Source of the DNA: Clostridiaceae bacterium Marseille-Q4149
Lineage (GTDB): Bacteria > Bacillota > Clostridia > Oscillospirales > Oscillospiraceae
Length of the DNA stretch: 64,000 nucleotides
NCBI GenBank assembly: GCA_018228685.1
Contig: CP073691.1
Span: 186,001 to 250,000, forward strand
Reading direction: 5' to 3'
This document shows positions 8,918-18,311 of the stretch, piece after piece (positions within the stretch are counted from its first letter, which is position 1; every line of letters starts with the position of its first letter). The position numbers and the translations under genes are program-made. Under the pieces are notes generated by a model. It worked only from the letters and a program-made list of their open reading frames with translations. It did no database searches and was not told where the DNA came from.

Positions 8918-9913
8918 TTACAGCAGATGACAGGCTGCGAAGTGTCCGGGCTCTACCTCTTTGAGTTCCGGGACCTCCCGTGCGCAGTCCGGGCAAGCCA
9001 TAGGACAGCGGTCATGGAAGGGACAGCCGGAGGGCAGATGGATCGGGCTGGGAATCTCTCCACGCAACTCCTGAGATTCGGCAATACTGCCCTCATCAAT
9101 CGTCGGTGCAGAGGAAAAAAGCGCCTTGGTATAGGGGTGAACCGGGTTGGAGAACAGCAGCCGCTTCGGGGCCCGTTCCACAATAGTTCCCAGATACATG
9201 ACACCCAAACTGTCGCTGATGTGCTTGACCACGCTCAGATCGTGTGCGATGAACAGATAGGAGAAATGAAATTCATCCTTCAGATCCATAAGAATGTTCA
9301 GGATCTGAGCCTGAATGGACACATCCAAAGCAGATACCGGCTCATCCGCTATGATAAATTTAGGCTCGACCGCCAACGCCCGGGCTATGCCGATGCGCTG
9401 ACGCTGACCACCGGAAAACTGATGCGGATACCGGTTGGCTTGCTCAGAGCTGAGTCCAACACGCTCCAACAGATGGATCGCCTTCTCCTGCGCCTCCGCC
9501 TTGCTGCTGCACAGCTTGTGGAACAGCATCGGATCTGTGAGGATCTCCATGATCTTCTGCCGGGGATTCAGGGAGGCATAAGGATCCTGAAAGATCATCT
9601 GCATCTCCCGACGGATGGGGCGCATCTCCTGCGGCTTGAGCCGGGTGATGTCGCGTCCGTCGAATATGATCTTGCCGGACTTTGGCTCGATCAGCTTGAT
9701 GATGGTGCGGGCCGTGGTAGACTTTCCACATCCGGACTCTCCCACCAGGCTGAACACCTCGCCCTGCTCCACATCAAAGCTGACATTGTTGACCGCATGG
9801 ACCACCCGATTTTCCAGTGAAAAATGGCCGTTTTTGAATTTTACCTTATCCAGAAAATCCTTGGTTAGATTGAACTCCTGCACCAAATTCTCCACCTGAA
9901 GAATCTTACTCAT
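8918..9913 (-). CDS. oppF: Oligopeptide ABC transporter ATP-binding protein OppF-like
   Basis: The 331-residue ATPase has Walker [10 protein letters not shown], signature [10 protein letters not shown] and Walker B KFIIADEP. Its C-terminal extension carries clustered cysteines ([14 protein letters not shown]), typical of the Opp/Dpp subfamily. It energises peptide import at the inner face of the membrane together with OppD. Its start overlaps the end of oppD by eight bases. It is the last gene before the terminator at 8846-8876. Confidence 0.92.
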   Translation of the reverse strand: MSKILQVENLVQEFNLTKDFLDKVKFKNGHFSLENRVVHAVNNVSFDVEQGEVFSLVGESGCGKSTTARTIIKLIEPKSGKIIFDGRDITRLKPQEMRPIRREMQMIFQDPYASLNPRQKIMEILTDPMLFHKLCSSKAEAQEKAIHLLERVGLSSEQANRYPHQFSGGQRQRIGIARALAVEPKFIIADEPVSALDVSIQAQILNILMDLKDEFHFSYLFIAHDLSVVKHISDSLGVMYLGTIVERAPKRLLFSNPVHPYTKALFSSAPTIDEGSIAESQELRGEIPSPIHLPSGCPFHDRCPMACPDCAREVPELKEVEPGHFAACHLL

Positions 9914-10895
9914 GGCTCTCGCCTCCTGTCAGCGGAAAGTGGCAAGCCGCACAATGCCCCGGACTCACCTCATGGTTTTCAGGCGTCACGGTACGGCAAA
10001 TATCCTGGCAGTATTTGCATCTGGGAGCGAAGTAACATCCTTGGGGCAGATCCAGCATACTGGGGACCATACCCGGAATGGACTCCAGGCGTTTTTGCTC
10101 CTCTCCCATTCTGGGGATGGAATTAAGAAGTCCCTCAGTATACGGATGGCTGGGACGGTGGATCACGTCATCCCGGGAGCCGCTTTCCACGATTTTGCCG
10201 CAGTACATCACGATGATACGATCCGCCATCTGGGAAACCACCGCCAAGTCATGGGTGATCAGAATGAGAGAAGCGCCCTGCTCCTTCACCAACTTATCCA
10301 TGAGCTTGAGGATCTGCGCCTGTATGGTCACATCCAGGGCGGTGGTAGGCTCATCGGCGATGATGAGCTTCGGATTGGCAGCCAGAGCGATCGCAATGAT
10401 GACCCGCTGCCGCATACCGCCAGAAAACTGATGGGGGTAGGATTTCAGCCGATCCTCAGGATTGGGGATACCCACCATATGCAGCAATTCCACACAGCGC
10501 GCATGCTTTTCCTGCTTGGTCATCTGCTTCTGGTGGAGGTCCAGCATCTCGGTAATCTGTTTCTCAATGGTATAGAGCGGATTTAGGGAGGTCATCGGAT
10601 CCTGGAACACCATGGAGATCGCCTTGCCTCTGATTTTCATCATTTCCCGTTCGCTCTTTTTGCTGATGTCCTCGCCTTGGAAAAGAATTTTCTCCGATTC
10701 CACCACACCGGGCGGCTCGATCAATTTCAGAATGGAAAAGCTGCTAACGGATTTGCCGCTGCCCGACTCGCCCACGATGCCCAGCACCTGTCCCTCATCC
10801 AGGGAAAAGCTAATGCCGTCCACCGCCTTGACTACACCGCGGAAAGTGTGGAAATAGGTTCGCAGGTTTTCCACCTGCAGCAGTGTTTCGCTCAT
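9906..10895 (-). CDS. oppD: Oligopeptide ABC transporter ATP-binding protein OppD-like
   Basis: The 329-residue ATPase has Walker A GESGSGKSVSS, signature FSGGMRQRVI, Walker B KLIIADEP and the switch His in LILITHDL. The C-terminal oligopeptide/dipeptide region has the usual Cys motif (FAPRCKYCQDIC). It lies 12 bases after oppC and overlaps oppF. It should form a heterodimer with OppF under the OppBC permease. Confidence 0.93.
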   Translation of the reverse strand: MSETLLQVENLRTYFHTFRGVVKAVDGISFSLDEGQVLGIVGESGSGKSVSSFSILKLIEPPGVVESEKILFQGEDISKKSEREMMKIRGKAISMVFQDPMTSLNPLYTIEKQITEMLDLHQKQMTKQEKHARCVELLHMVGIPNPEDRLKSYPHQFSGGMRQRVIIAIALAANPKLIIADEPTTALDVTIQAQILKLMDKLVKEQGASLILITHDLAVVSQMADRIIVMYCGKIVESGSRDDVIHRPSHPYTEGLLNSIPRMGEEQKRLESIPGMVPSMLDLPQGCYFAPRCKYCQDICRTVTPENHEVSPGHCAACHFPLTGGESHE

Positions 10896-10907
10896 CTCGC
10901 TCCCCCC

Positions 10908-11825
10908 TTACTTCAGCTTAGGATTGAACTCATCGCGCAGGAAATCTCCCAAAAGATTGATTCCAAACACGATCAGCATGATGTAGAGACCTGGCATCAC
11001 CGCGATCCACCAGTATCCGCTGAACAGCACGTCGAAGCCGTTCTTGACCAGCATGCCCAGAGAGGGTTCCGTGACCGGAACGCCTGCGCCCAGAAAGCTC
11101 AGCGTGGCTTCCGCCAGAATAAGGCCGCCCACCTTCATCGTGGAAATAACGATGACGGTTGTCATTACGTTGGGCAGCACATGCTTGGCGATGATCAGGA
11201 TATTGGGGATACCGATGACTCTGGCCGCATCTACATATTCCATCTGCTTCACCGTCAGCACCTCGGCGCGGACGGTACGGACGTATGTGACACATCCGAT
11301 GATCGTAAATACGACCAGCAGCTTGCTTACACCCCGTCCAAACATGGTCATGATGAAGAGGGCCACGAGGATATCGGGAAAAGAGAGCAGGATATCTGCC
11401 AAACGCATGATGATAGCGTCTACTCTCCCGCCAAAATAGCCCGAAATCAGTCCCAGCGTGATACCTACGGCGCAGGCCAGCAGCGTACCTACAACGCCGA
11501 TAAAGAGGGAGATACGGCTTCCGTAAATAAGAGAGCTGAAAATATCCCGTCCCTGACTGTCGGTACCGAAAATAAACCGGGCGTCACCTCCCGCCTCCCA
11601 TGCAGGCGGTTTGTAGGAATCTGTGAGGGAAAGAGAGGCTACATCATAGGGGTTCTGCGGAGCAAACAACGGCCCGAAAAGGGCAATGAACAGTACCAGT
11701 ACCACGATCACCGTACCGACGATAGCGGACGGACTGCGCTTGTAATTATGAAAGAACTCAGACTCAGCAATGCGCCGGAACAAGCTCTTGTTGGGGGTCG
11801 CGCCCCTTTTTTTCATTTCATCCAT
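10908..11825 (-). CDS. oppC: Oligopeptide ABC transporter permease OppC-like
   Basis: The 305-residue membrane protein has an N-terminal transmembrane helix (about residues 38-58), a periplasm-side loop and five further helices. The EAA loop RVIGIPNILIIAKHVLPNV contacts the ATPases. The segment FIFGTDSQGRDIFSSLIYG is a hallmark of OppC/DppC permeases. It pairs with OppB, which ends six bases upstream. Confidence 0.93.
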   Translation of the reverse strand: MDEMKKRGATPNKSLFRRIAESEFFHNYKRSPSAIVGTVIVVLVLFIALFGPLFAPQNPYDVASLSLTDSYKPPAWEAGGDARFIFGTDSQGRDIFSSLIYGSRISLFIGVVGTLLACAVGITLGLISGYFGGRVDAIIMRLADILLSFPDILVALFIMTMFGRGVSKLLVVFTIIGCVTYVRTVRAEVLTVKQMEYVDAARVIGIPNILIIAKHVLPNVMTTVIVISTMKVGGLILAEATLSFLGAGVPVTEPSLGMLVKNGFDVLFSGYWWIAVMPGLYIMLIVFGINLLGDFLRDEFNPKLK

Positions 11826-11831
11826 AGCGCA

Positions 11832-12797
11832 TCACCTGAATTGGATTCTCGGGTCGATGACTGTATACAGAAGGTCGACCACAAAATTGATAAACACAAA
11901 CAACACCGTAGTCAGGATCAGATAGGCCACAATGACCGGCCGATCCACCGAGTTAATGGAGTCGATGAGAAGCTTGCCGAGTCCTGGCCAGGAGAAGATG
12001 GTCTCCGTCACCGTCGTAAAGGCGATAAGGGAACCGATTTCCATACCGAACACCGTAATAACCGGGATCAAGGCATTTTTCAGGGCGTGTCCAAAGAGGA
12101 CCTTCCGGGTAGACACACCTTTGGCTCGGGCAAATTTGATATAATCCTGCCGCATATTCTCCATCACACCGGCGCGGGTAAGGCGCACCAGAGACGCGAT
12201 GTTGGTCACAGACAGCGTAAAGGCCGGCAGGATGATGTACTTAAGTCCACCGGGCGCAAACAGGCTGAAATTCATCCCCAGAAACGGCGCGGTCGCGCCC
12301 CGTCCCGAGGAGGGGAACCAGTGCAGCTTCAGAGAGAAGATGTAGATCAGCATGATGCCAATGAAGAAGGATGGCAGGGAAATGCCCAGAATGGAGCCTC
12401 CCATCACCAATGTGCTGGATTTTCGTTTGGGAAAAGCGCCCGCATATACGCCCAGCGGGATAGAGATAACCAGCGCCAGCACGACTGATACAAAAACCAG
12501 CTCCAGCGTAGCAGGTACCCGCTGGGCAATCAGAGAGAGCACGTCCACCTTATAGATATAGGACTTGCCGAAATCCCCCTTGACCGCATTGGTAACAAAC
12601 GATACATATTGCTCCAGGATCGGTCTGTTGAGCCCCAGTTCTTCTCGAACCTGCTCGCGAACCTCAGGCGGAGCCTTGGGCGAGACCAGCATATTGACGG
12701 GATCGCCAATAAAGTTGGCCAGAACAAATACCAGAATGGACACAATGAAAAGTGTAACTAGCATTTGCGCCAGCCGCTTCAGGAAATACTTGAACAC
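11832..12797 (-). CDS. oppB: Oligopeptide ABC transporter permease OppB-like
   Basis: The 321-residue permease has six predicted transmembrane helices, starting MFKYFLKRLAQMLVTLFIVS, and the EAA loop FARAKGVSTRKVLFGHALKN. It forms the transmembrane channel with OppC. A 13-bp hairpin lies between the substrate-binding protein gene and this gene, which usually lowers expression of the membrane subunits relative to the binding protein. Confidence 0.93.
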   Translation of the reverse strand: MFKYFLKRLAQMLVTLFIVSILVFVLANFIGDPVNMLVSPKAPPEVREQVREELGLNRPILEQYVSFVTNAVKGDFGKSYIYKVDVLSLIAQRVPATLELVFVSVVLALVISIPLGVYAGAFPKRKSSTLVMGGSILGISLPSFFIGIMLIYIFSLKLHWFPSSGRGATAPFLGMNFSLFAPGGLKYIILPAFTLSVTNIASLVRLTRAGVMENMRQDYIKFARAKGVSTRKVLFGHALKNALIPVITVFGMEIGSLIAFTTVTETIFSWPGLGKLLIDSINSVDRPVIVAYLILTTVLFVFINFVVDLLYTVIDPRIQFR

Positions 12798-12834
12798 GGT
12801 AACACCTCATTTACGGGCTTACACCCTTTTGGCG

Positions 12835-12866
12835 GGAGGCAGAAGGGAAGATCCCCTTCTGCCTCC
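12835..12866 (-). terminator. Intercistronic hairpin between oppA and oppB
   Basis: GGAGGCAGAAGGG (12835-12847) pairs with 12854-12866. No T run follows on the minus strand, so it is more likely an mRNA-stabilising or partial-termination hairpin that keeps oppA mRNA in excess. Confidence 0.55.
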
Positions 12867-12891
12867 TCCCATTGACTGTTCTTATGTACGC

Positions 12892-14481
12892 TTAGAAGGT
12901 GAAGTCCCAAGCCAGAATATGGTCATCGCAACTGGGGGTGTACTGAATGCCGGCGCGCACGCCGAAGATATTGTGCTTGAAGAACAGGGGGATGTAGGCG
13001 GCCTCGTCCCGGGCGATCTGATCCACCTGCTCCACCAGCGCTGCACGCTTGGCCTGATCGGGCTCAACAGATGCCTGATCCAGCAGCGCATCCACCTCGG
13101 CATTGCTGTAATGGCCCCGGTTGCCTTCGCCCATGCCGGGCTTGCCGTCGTAGGTATAGAGCATATCGTTGAAGATGACCATGCCCTCGCCGGAGCTGTC
13201 GCCCCAGCCCGCCATGAAGAAGGAGGACTGGAGGTTCTCTGCGCTTGTCTTCTCATAGAAGGAGGCGCGAGGCAACAGGTTCACCTCGGCCTTGATGCCC
13301 ACCTTCTCCAGATAGCTGGCAATGGCCTGAGACACCTGATCGGCGTTCACGTCACTGTCGTTGCGGGCATCGATGCGGAGATAGAAGCCATCGGGATAGC
13401 CAGCCTCCGCCAAAAGCTGCTTGGCAAGCTCGGGATCGTAGGCGGGACGCTCCGCGTCGGCATTATATCCCACACAGATGCTGGGCATATAGGAGTTGGC
13501 CACGGTGGCGTAGCCGTTCATGACGGTATCGATGATCGTCTGAATGTCAATGGCGTGGTAAATGGCCTGACGAACCTTCACGTTGAGGAGCGGGTTGGGA
13601 TCGTCGGTGCCGGCAGAGCCATGCTCATTGAGCTGATCAAAGCCCATGTAGTTGCAGGACAGGCTGGGATTGGTAATGACCTGGACGTTGGGGTCGTTCT
13701 CCAGGCGGTTCACGTCCATCACAGGGATGTTGGAGATAAAGTCCACCTCTCCGTTGATGAGAGCGGTGGTGCGGGTAGCTGCATTGGCGATCACGCGGAA
13801 CTCCACGGTCTCTGCATCAGGCAGCTCGCCCCAATACTCGTCGTTGCGGACCAGCTTGATATAGGATTCCTTTACATGCTCCACCAGACGATACCGGCCG
13901 GTACCCACGGGGTTCGCGGCGATCTCCTCGCTGGTAAGTCCCTCACAGGTCTCCTTGTCAAGCATCATGATATGGACCAGGCTGCCGTCAAACACGGGAT
14001 AGGGGATCTTGGTCACCAGCTGCACGGTGTAATCATCCACCTTCTTGACCTCCTGAAGACGCATGAGGTACACGCCCATCTCCAGAGTAGGATCGTTGAG
14101 GATGCGCTCAAAGCTGAAGACCACGTCATCGGCATTGAAGTCGTTTCCGTTGGAGAACTTCACGCCATGGCGGAGCTTGAACTCCCACGTCACGCCGTCA
14201 TCCAGAACAGTCCAGCTCTCTGCCAGACCGGGCTTCCTGCTCAGATCTGCATTATAGTCCACCAGAGCGTCGTACAGGTGAGACGCCATCTGCATCTCGA
14301 TGCCGCTGTCCTTTACCGCGGGGTCCAGCGAGACAACATCATTCAGCACCGCGATGGTCAGGCTCTTTTTGCCGTCATCAGAGGGGTTGCTCTGCTGCGA
14401 TTTGTCTGCCCCACAGCCGGTCAAGGCCACCGAGAGACACAGAGCTACGGACAGGAACATTGCGATGGTTCTCTTTTTCAT
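12892..14481 (-). CDS. oppA: Oligopeptide-binding lipoprotein OppA-like (SBP family 5)
   Basis: ATG at 14481 follows AAAGGAG with good spacing and begins MKKRTIAMFLSVALCLSVA, a lipoprotein signal with lipobox LTGC. The mature 529-residue precursor product is an extracytoplasmic solute-binding protein of family 5 (peptides, nickel). The opp gene order and neighbouring peptidases make peptides the likely ligand. It captures substrate outside the membrane and delivers it to OppBC. A longer frame upstream of this start has no ribosome-binding site. Confidence 0.93.
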   Translation of the reverse strand: MKKRTIAMFLSVALCLSVALTGCGADKSQQSNPSDDGKKSLTIAVLNDVVSLDPAVKDSGIEMQMASHLYDALVDYNADLSRKPGLAESWTVLDDGVTWEFKLRHGVKFSNGNDFNADDVVFSFERILNDPTLEMGVYLMRLQEVKKVDDYTVQLVTKIPYPVFDGSLVHIMMLDKETCEGLTSEEIAANPVGTGRYRLVEHVKESYIKLVRNDEYWGELPDAETVEFRVIANAATRTTALINGEVDFISNIPVMDVNRLENDPNVQVITNPSLSCNYMGFDQLNEHGSAGTDDPNPLLNVKVRQAIYHAIDIQTIIDTVMNGYATVANSYMPSICVGYNADAERPAYDPELAKQLLAEAGYPDGFYLRIDARNDSDVNADQVSQAIASYLEKVGIKAEVNLLPRASFYEKTSAENLQSSFFMAGWGDSSGEGMVIFNDMLYTYDGKPGMGEGNRGHYSNAEVDALLDQASVEPDQAKRAALVEQVDQIARDEAAYIPLFFKHNIFGVRAGIQYTPSCDDHILAWDFTF

Positions 14482-14537
14482 AGCTGTTTCTCCTTTAAAA
14501 AAATTTCTTATCTCACAAGGTGCGTCGTTTACAGGTA

Positions 14538-15722
14538 TCACTGAAGCGACAGACCGTTGATCGCCTTTTCCATCTGCTCCAGAGCCTTTGTCAGGGTACA
14601 CCTGGGGCAGGCCACGTTCATGCGCAGGAAGGCCTCTCCCTGCTCGCCGAACTCATAGCCGGCGCAGAACGCCACCTTGGCCTCGTTGATCATGAAGTGC
14701 TCCAGGGCCATGCCCCGGTAGGGCAGCTGGGAGCAGTCCAGCCAGACCAGATAGGTGCCCTCGGAGGGGATCATGCGGATCTGGGGAATGCGCTCCCGCA
14801 GGAACTGCTCCAGATACGCCTTGTTGTCGGAGACGTAGGCGATGGCCTGATCCAGCCACTCCTCGCCGTCGTTGTAGGCGGCTATGAGGGCTGCCATGCC
14901 GAAGATGTTGTCCAGCCGTGTCTGGGCAATGGACATCTCCTCGTTGAACTTGCACCGCAGGTCGTCGTCTGCCAGCACGAGAGTGGCCATACCCAGTCCG
15001 CCCAGATTGAAGCCCTTGTTGGAGGAGTAGCAGACCATGGAATGGCGCAGTACCTCCTCGCCCAGCAGGCCAAAGGTGGTGTGAGGATGCTCCGGCGGCA
15101 CGAAGTCGCAGTGGATCTCGTCCACCAGCATAAAGATGTTGTGCCGCAGACAGATCTCCGCCACACCTTCCAACTCCTGACGGGTCCATACCCGGCCAGT
15201 GGGGTTGTGGGGGCTGGAGAGCACCAGTACCTTCACGCCGGAGGCAGCCTTGGCCTCCATGTCGGCGAAGTCGAAGGTGTAGCGTCCATCCTTCCAGACC
15301 AGCGGCGTCTCTACCAGCTTCCGGCCGCCCCGGGTGACCATGTCAAACAGCGGGTCGTAGTTGGGCATGGGTACCATGACCCTGTCGCCGGGCTTGGTGA
15401 GGATGCGCAGCACCACGTTCATGGCGTAGATCACGCCGGGAGGTGCAAAGGCCAGATGCTCATAGTTGACCTCAAAGCCGTGGCGCTTTTTCAGCCAGCC
15501 CATCACCGCGTCGTAATAGGGCTGCTGGCGCACGCCGTAGCCGTAAACCGGGTGGGCGGCGCGCTTCTGTACGGCCTCTACGATGCAGGGGGCGCAGGCA
15601 AAATCCATGTCCGCCACCCACATGGGGATCACATCGTCCCGGCCGAAATAATCCATATCGCAGTCCCACTTAAAGGAGAAGGTATTTCTGCGATTGATGG
15701 GGGTATCAAAATCGTATCTCAT
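14538..15722 (-). CDS. MalY/PatB-family PLP-dependent C-S lyase (cystathionine beta-lyase type)
   Basis: The 394-residue product starting MRYDFDTPINRR belongs to class I/II fold-type-I aminotransferase-like enzymes of the MalY/PatB group. It has VADMDFACAP near the N-terminus, SPHNPTGRVW, VDEIHCDF and the PLP Lys in SSNKGFNLGG. Such enzymes cleave cystathionine, cysteine conjugates or related thioethers to pyruvate, ammonia and a thiol in the cytosol. Its ATG overlaps the nhaC stop (ATGA), so the two are coupled. Location before oppABCDF suggests processing of sulfur amino acids or cysteine conjugates entering as peptides; this is inference. Confidence 0.88.
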   Translation of the reverse strand: MRYDFDTPINRRNTFSFKWDCDMDYFGRDDVIPMWVADMDFACAPCIVEAVQKRAAHPVYGYGVRQQPYYDAVMGWLKKRHGFEVNYEHLAFAPPGVIYAMNVVLRILTKPGDRVMVPMPNYDPLFDMVTRGGRKLVETPLVWKDGRYTFDFADMEAKAASGVKVLVLSSPHNPTGRVWTRQELEGVAEICLRHNIFMLVDEIHCDFVPPEHPHTTFGLLGEEVLRHSMVCYSSNKGFNLGGLGMATLVLADDDLRCKFNEEMSIAQTRLDNIFGMAALIAAYNDGEEWLDQAIAYVSDNKAYLEQFLRERIPQIRMIPSEGTYLVWLDCSQLPYRGMALEHFMINEAKVAFCAGYEFGEQGEAFLRMNVACPRCTLTKALEQMEKAINGLSLQ

Positions 15723-17146
15723 GCAGCGCCACCAACCATTGCAACGACGACCCACAGAATCATGGACACTGCCGCCGCCAGCAGCGCATAGGGGAGCTGG
15801 GTGCGGACGTGGTCAATGTGGTCGCAGGCGGCGCCCAGAGAGGAGAGCACCGTGGTGTCGGAAACGGGGGAGCAATGGTCGCCGAACAGACCGCCGCTGA
15901 CAACGGCGCCCACAGCGGCGTAGACCAGCGTACCCAGCTGACCGCCGGTGAAGGAGTAAGCCATGGGAACAGCGATGGGAATGCAGATGGCGAAGGTGCC
16001 CCAGGAGGAGCCAGTGAAGAAAGAGATCACGGCGCCCGCGACGAAGGCCACAGACAGGAACAGGGCGGGGGTCATCCAGCTCTCGCAGACACCCAGCAGG
16101 AAGTCGGCTGCGCCCATGGACTTGGTGATGGTGTTGATGCAGTAGGCCAGGGCCAGGATCAGCGTGGCGGACATGACACTCTTCATGCCCTGCACGGCGG
16201 TGTTCACCAGATCGGTCACGCTCTTGAACACCTTACGGATGCTCAGCTCGATGGCCATGTAGATCACGGTGATGATGAAGCACTCCAGGATCTTCACGCC
16301 GCCCTTGGCGATGTACGTCCAGATGGCGGTGGCTACCAGGATCATGATGGGGACCAGGAAGTCCAGCATGACGTTGGGCTTCACATCGCTGTCGTTGCCC
16401 TTCTGCAGCTCCTCCAGCTCGGTGCCCATCATGGGGACGGCACCGTCACGCAGCAGCTTGCCGGTGGTGCGGGCGCGCTGCTCCGCCTTGCGCATAGGCC
16501 CGAAGTCGGGGAAGATCTCCAGTGCGGAGAGCAGCGTGATGAGCACCATCAGAATCGCGTAGAAGTTAAAGGGGATGGCGCTGATGTAGACGCTTACGCC
16601 CTGCTCATTGGAGGTCACAGGGCCGCCCAGATCCGCCACCAGACCGGCCACGTAGGCGCCCCATGCCATAAAGGGCATCAGGGTGCACACGGAGGCGCAG
16701 GTGGAGTCGAGGATGAAGGCCAGCTTCTCTCTGGGCACGCGCATCTCATCCGTCAAGGGACGCATGACCACGCCGCGCAGCAGGGGGCTCATGTAGTCGT
16801 CGATGGTGAACAGACCGATGAACCAGGTGGCCAGCTTCACGCTGCGGGGGGATTTCACCTTTCCGGCGATCATTTCCGCGAACGCCTTGACCACGCCCGC
16901 CTTCATGAAGAACGCGATCATAATGCCGATGAATACCTGGATCAGCAGGATCCAGATGAAGTCCTCGTTGCCCAGAGCCTCCTTCGCCAGAGCGGAGAAG
17001 CCGAAGGCGGGGTCATGCCCCAGCAGCAAAACGCCGGAGAGACAGCCCATGAACAGGGCAAAGACCGCGTCCTTCTTCCAAAATGCCAGCAGCAGGGTAA
17101 GCGCAAGGGGAATCAATGACAAGATACCGTAGTTTGCAGCTTCCAA
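15719..17146 (-). CDS. nhaC: NhaC-family Na+/H+ antiporter
   Basis: The 475-residue protein has about 11-12 hydrophobic helices and NhaC family motifs, including DDYMSPLLRGVVMRPLTDE, STCASVCTLMPF and GSSWGTFAICIPIAVP. It exchanges sodium (or another cation/solute) for protons at the membrane. Members of this family next to amino-acid genes sometimes exchange organic solutes, so a role in amino-acid or malate-lactate-type exchange is possible. ATG follows AAGGAGG. It is the first gene of the operon after the promoter at 17221-17249. Confidence 0.9.
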   Translation of the reverse strand: MEAANYGILSLIPLALTLLLAFWKKDAVFALFMGCLSGVLLLGHDPAFGFSALAKEALGNEDFIWILLIQVFIGIMIAFFMKAGVVKAFAEMIAGKVKSPRSVKLATWFIGLFTIDDYMSPLLRGVVMRPLTDEMRVPREKLAFILDSTCASVCTLMPFMAWGAYVAGLVADLGGPVTSNEQGVSVYISAIPFNFYAILMVLITLLSALEIFPDFGPMRKAEQRARTTGKLLRDGAVPMMGTELEELQKGNDSDVKPNVMLDFLVPIMILVATAIWTYIAKGGVKILECFIITVIYMAIELSIRKVFKSVTDLVNTAVQGMKSVMSATLILALAYCINTITKSMGAADFLLGVCESWMTPALFLSVAFVAGAVISFFTGSSWGTFAICIPIAVPMAYSFTGGQLGTLVYAAVGAVVSGGLFGDHCSPVSDTTVLSSLGAACDHIDHVRTQLPYALLAAAVSMILWVVVAMVGGAA

Positions 17147-17220
17147 TACAAATACCTCCTTAAGAATAGAATGCGGGGGTGACCTTGAGCCTCCCTTCTG
17201 ATAACTTTGTTACATTCCTG

Positions 17221-17249
17221 ATTATAATTTATCACACCGCCCTTGTCAA
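17221..17249 (-). promoter_or_regulatory. Sigma-A promoter of the nhaC-malY-opp operon
   Basis: On the minus strand TTGACA (17244-17249) and TATAAT (17221-17226) are both perfect consensus hexamers with a 17-base spacer. About 70 bases of leader separate it from nhaC. The gap 17147-17466 holds this and the divergent promoter at 17370-17398, and no gene. Confidence 0.9.
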
Positions 17250-17369
17250 TCCCGCATAAGTGCCAAGAAGTCTGATAAATTTTTGTCTAAATCGCTGTCT
17301 TGAAGGCTCTTTTCGCCTCGCCCTGCAAAAAAAAAGTTATATCCCCGCCGCTTTCCAGCATATTAGGTG

Positions 17370-17398
17370 TTGATTTATCCATTTATCTTTGATATACT
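17370..17398 (+). promoter_or_regulatory. Promoter of the divergent PAS-HTH regulator
   Basis: TTGATT (17370-17375), a 17-base spacer and TATACT (17393-17398) lie about 70 bases before the GTG start. The regulator can act on the shared intergenic region. Confidence 0.7.
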
Positions 17399-17466
17399 GA
17401 TTTTCAGCAGCGCCATGTAACAGTTTTTTATCAGGCAAGGATTATTGTTGAGAAAGTAGGGATACA

Positions 17467-18126
17467 GTGAGCAACTACGCCAGTCTTGAGCGATACATTC
17501 CCTTGGTGAAATTCATGGGGGAGATCTGCGGGAAGAATTATGAGATCATCCTCCACGACGTTTCCACGCCGGAGCGCTCGGTGATTGCCGCCTGCAACGA
17601 GCATCTCAGCGGCCGCCGCGTGGGTGACCCCATGACGGAGTTGGCCAAGGAACTGCTGCGAACCGGAGCCTATAAGGAGCACGACTATGTGGCCAACTAT
17701 GAGGGCCGTACCCGGGGAGGCAAGCGTTTCGTCTCTTCCACCTATTTCATTAAGGAAAAGGGCCAGTTGGTGGGACTGATTTGCGTGAACCACGATGTGG
17801 AGGATATTTTGGTGCTCTCGGAGCATCTCTCCAACCTGCTCCATTCCTTTTCTCTTCCGCAAGAGGAGGAGAGCTCCGCCTATACCGAAGACCTGGACGA
17901 TTCCATCCCGGAGCTGTCCAGCAATCTGATCCACTCCACCATCCTCGGCTATGGTATTCCCTCCAATGCCATGCATACCGCCGACAAGCTGGAGATACTC
18001 CGCTCTCTGGAAGCGCAGGGGGTATTCCAGACCAAGGGCTCCGTCGGGCAGGTCGCCGGGGAGCTGCACATCTCCGAACCCACGGTCTACCGCTACCTGC
18101 GGCGTATCCGCAGCGAAACGTCATGA
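17467..18126 (+). CDS. YheO/DauR-type PAS-HTH transcriptional regulator
   Basis: The 219-residue protein has an N-terminal YheO-like PAS domain (about 1-125, YIPLVKFMGEICGKNYEIIL and VGLICVNHDV) and a C-terminal helix-turn-helix (KGSVGQVAGELHISEPTVYR). This architecture is seen in DauR, a regulator of D-arginine catabolism, and relatives. It would bind a small molecule in the cytosol and control transcription. GTG is the likely start. It is divergent from the peptide operon and upstream of D-aminopeptidase and asparaginase genes, so it probably regulates peptide or D-amino-acid use; the ligand is unknown. Confidence 0.85.
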   Translation: MSNYASLERYIPLVKFMGEICGKNYEIILHDVSTPERSVIAACNEHLSGRRVGDPMTELAKELLRTGAYKEHDYVANYEGRTRGGKRFVSSTYFIKEKGQLVGLICVNHDVEDILVLSEHLSNLLHSFSLPQEEESSAYTEDLDDSIPELSSNLIHSTILGYGIPSNAMHTADKLEILRSLEAQGVFQTKGSVGQVAGELHISEPTVYRYLRRIRSETS

Positions 18127-18311
18127 CCTTCCGCCGCGGTGCTTTACCCGCAAGCGGGACGCTCTGACGTCTCGACGTGTAAAGCGACCAGCCAGGCACA
18201 TCCAATTTAACAGCAGCTATTGGCGGATCCCAGACATTTTGCCCAATACTTCCCGATCCCCATGTCTTTGCATTTATTATGATTACGCTTCTGATAAAGG
18301 AGGGCTCAAGC

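Noticed and set aside
10677..12488. 603-codon plus-strand frame opposite oppC and oppB
   Set aside because: Composition (His/Gln/Arg/Asp-rich) is typical of antisense frames; the opposite strand encodes unmistakable permeases.
12892..14481. Nickel-binding role for the OppA-like protein
   Set aside because: Same protein family as NikA, but the OppBCDF order and adjacent peptidases point to peptides.
12565..14544. 659-codon plus-strand frame opposite oppA
   Set aside because: Antisense shadow of the binding-protein gene, which has a lipobox and good ribosome-binding site.
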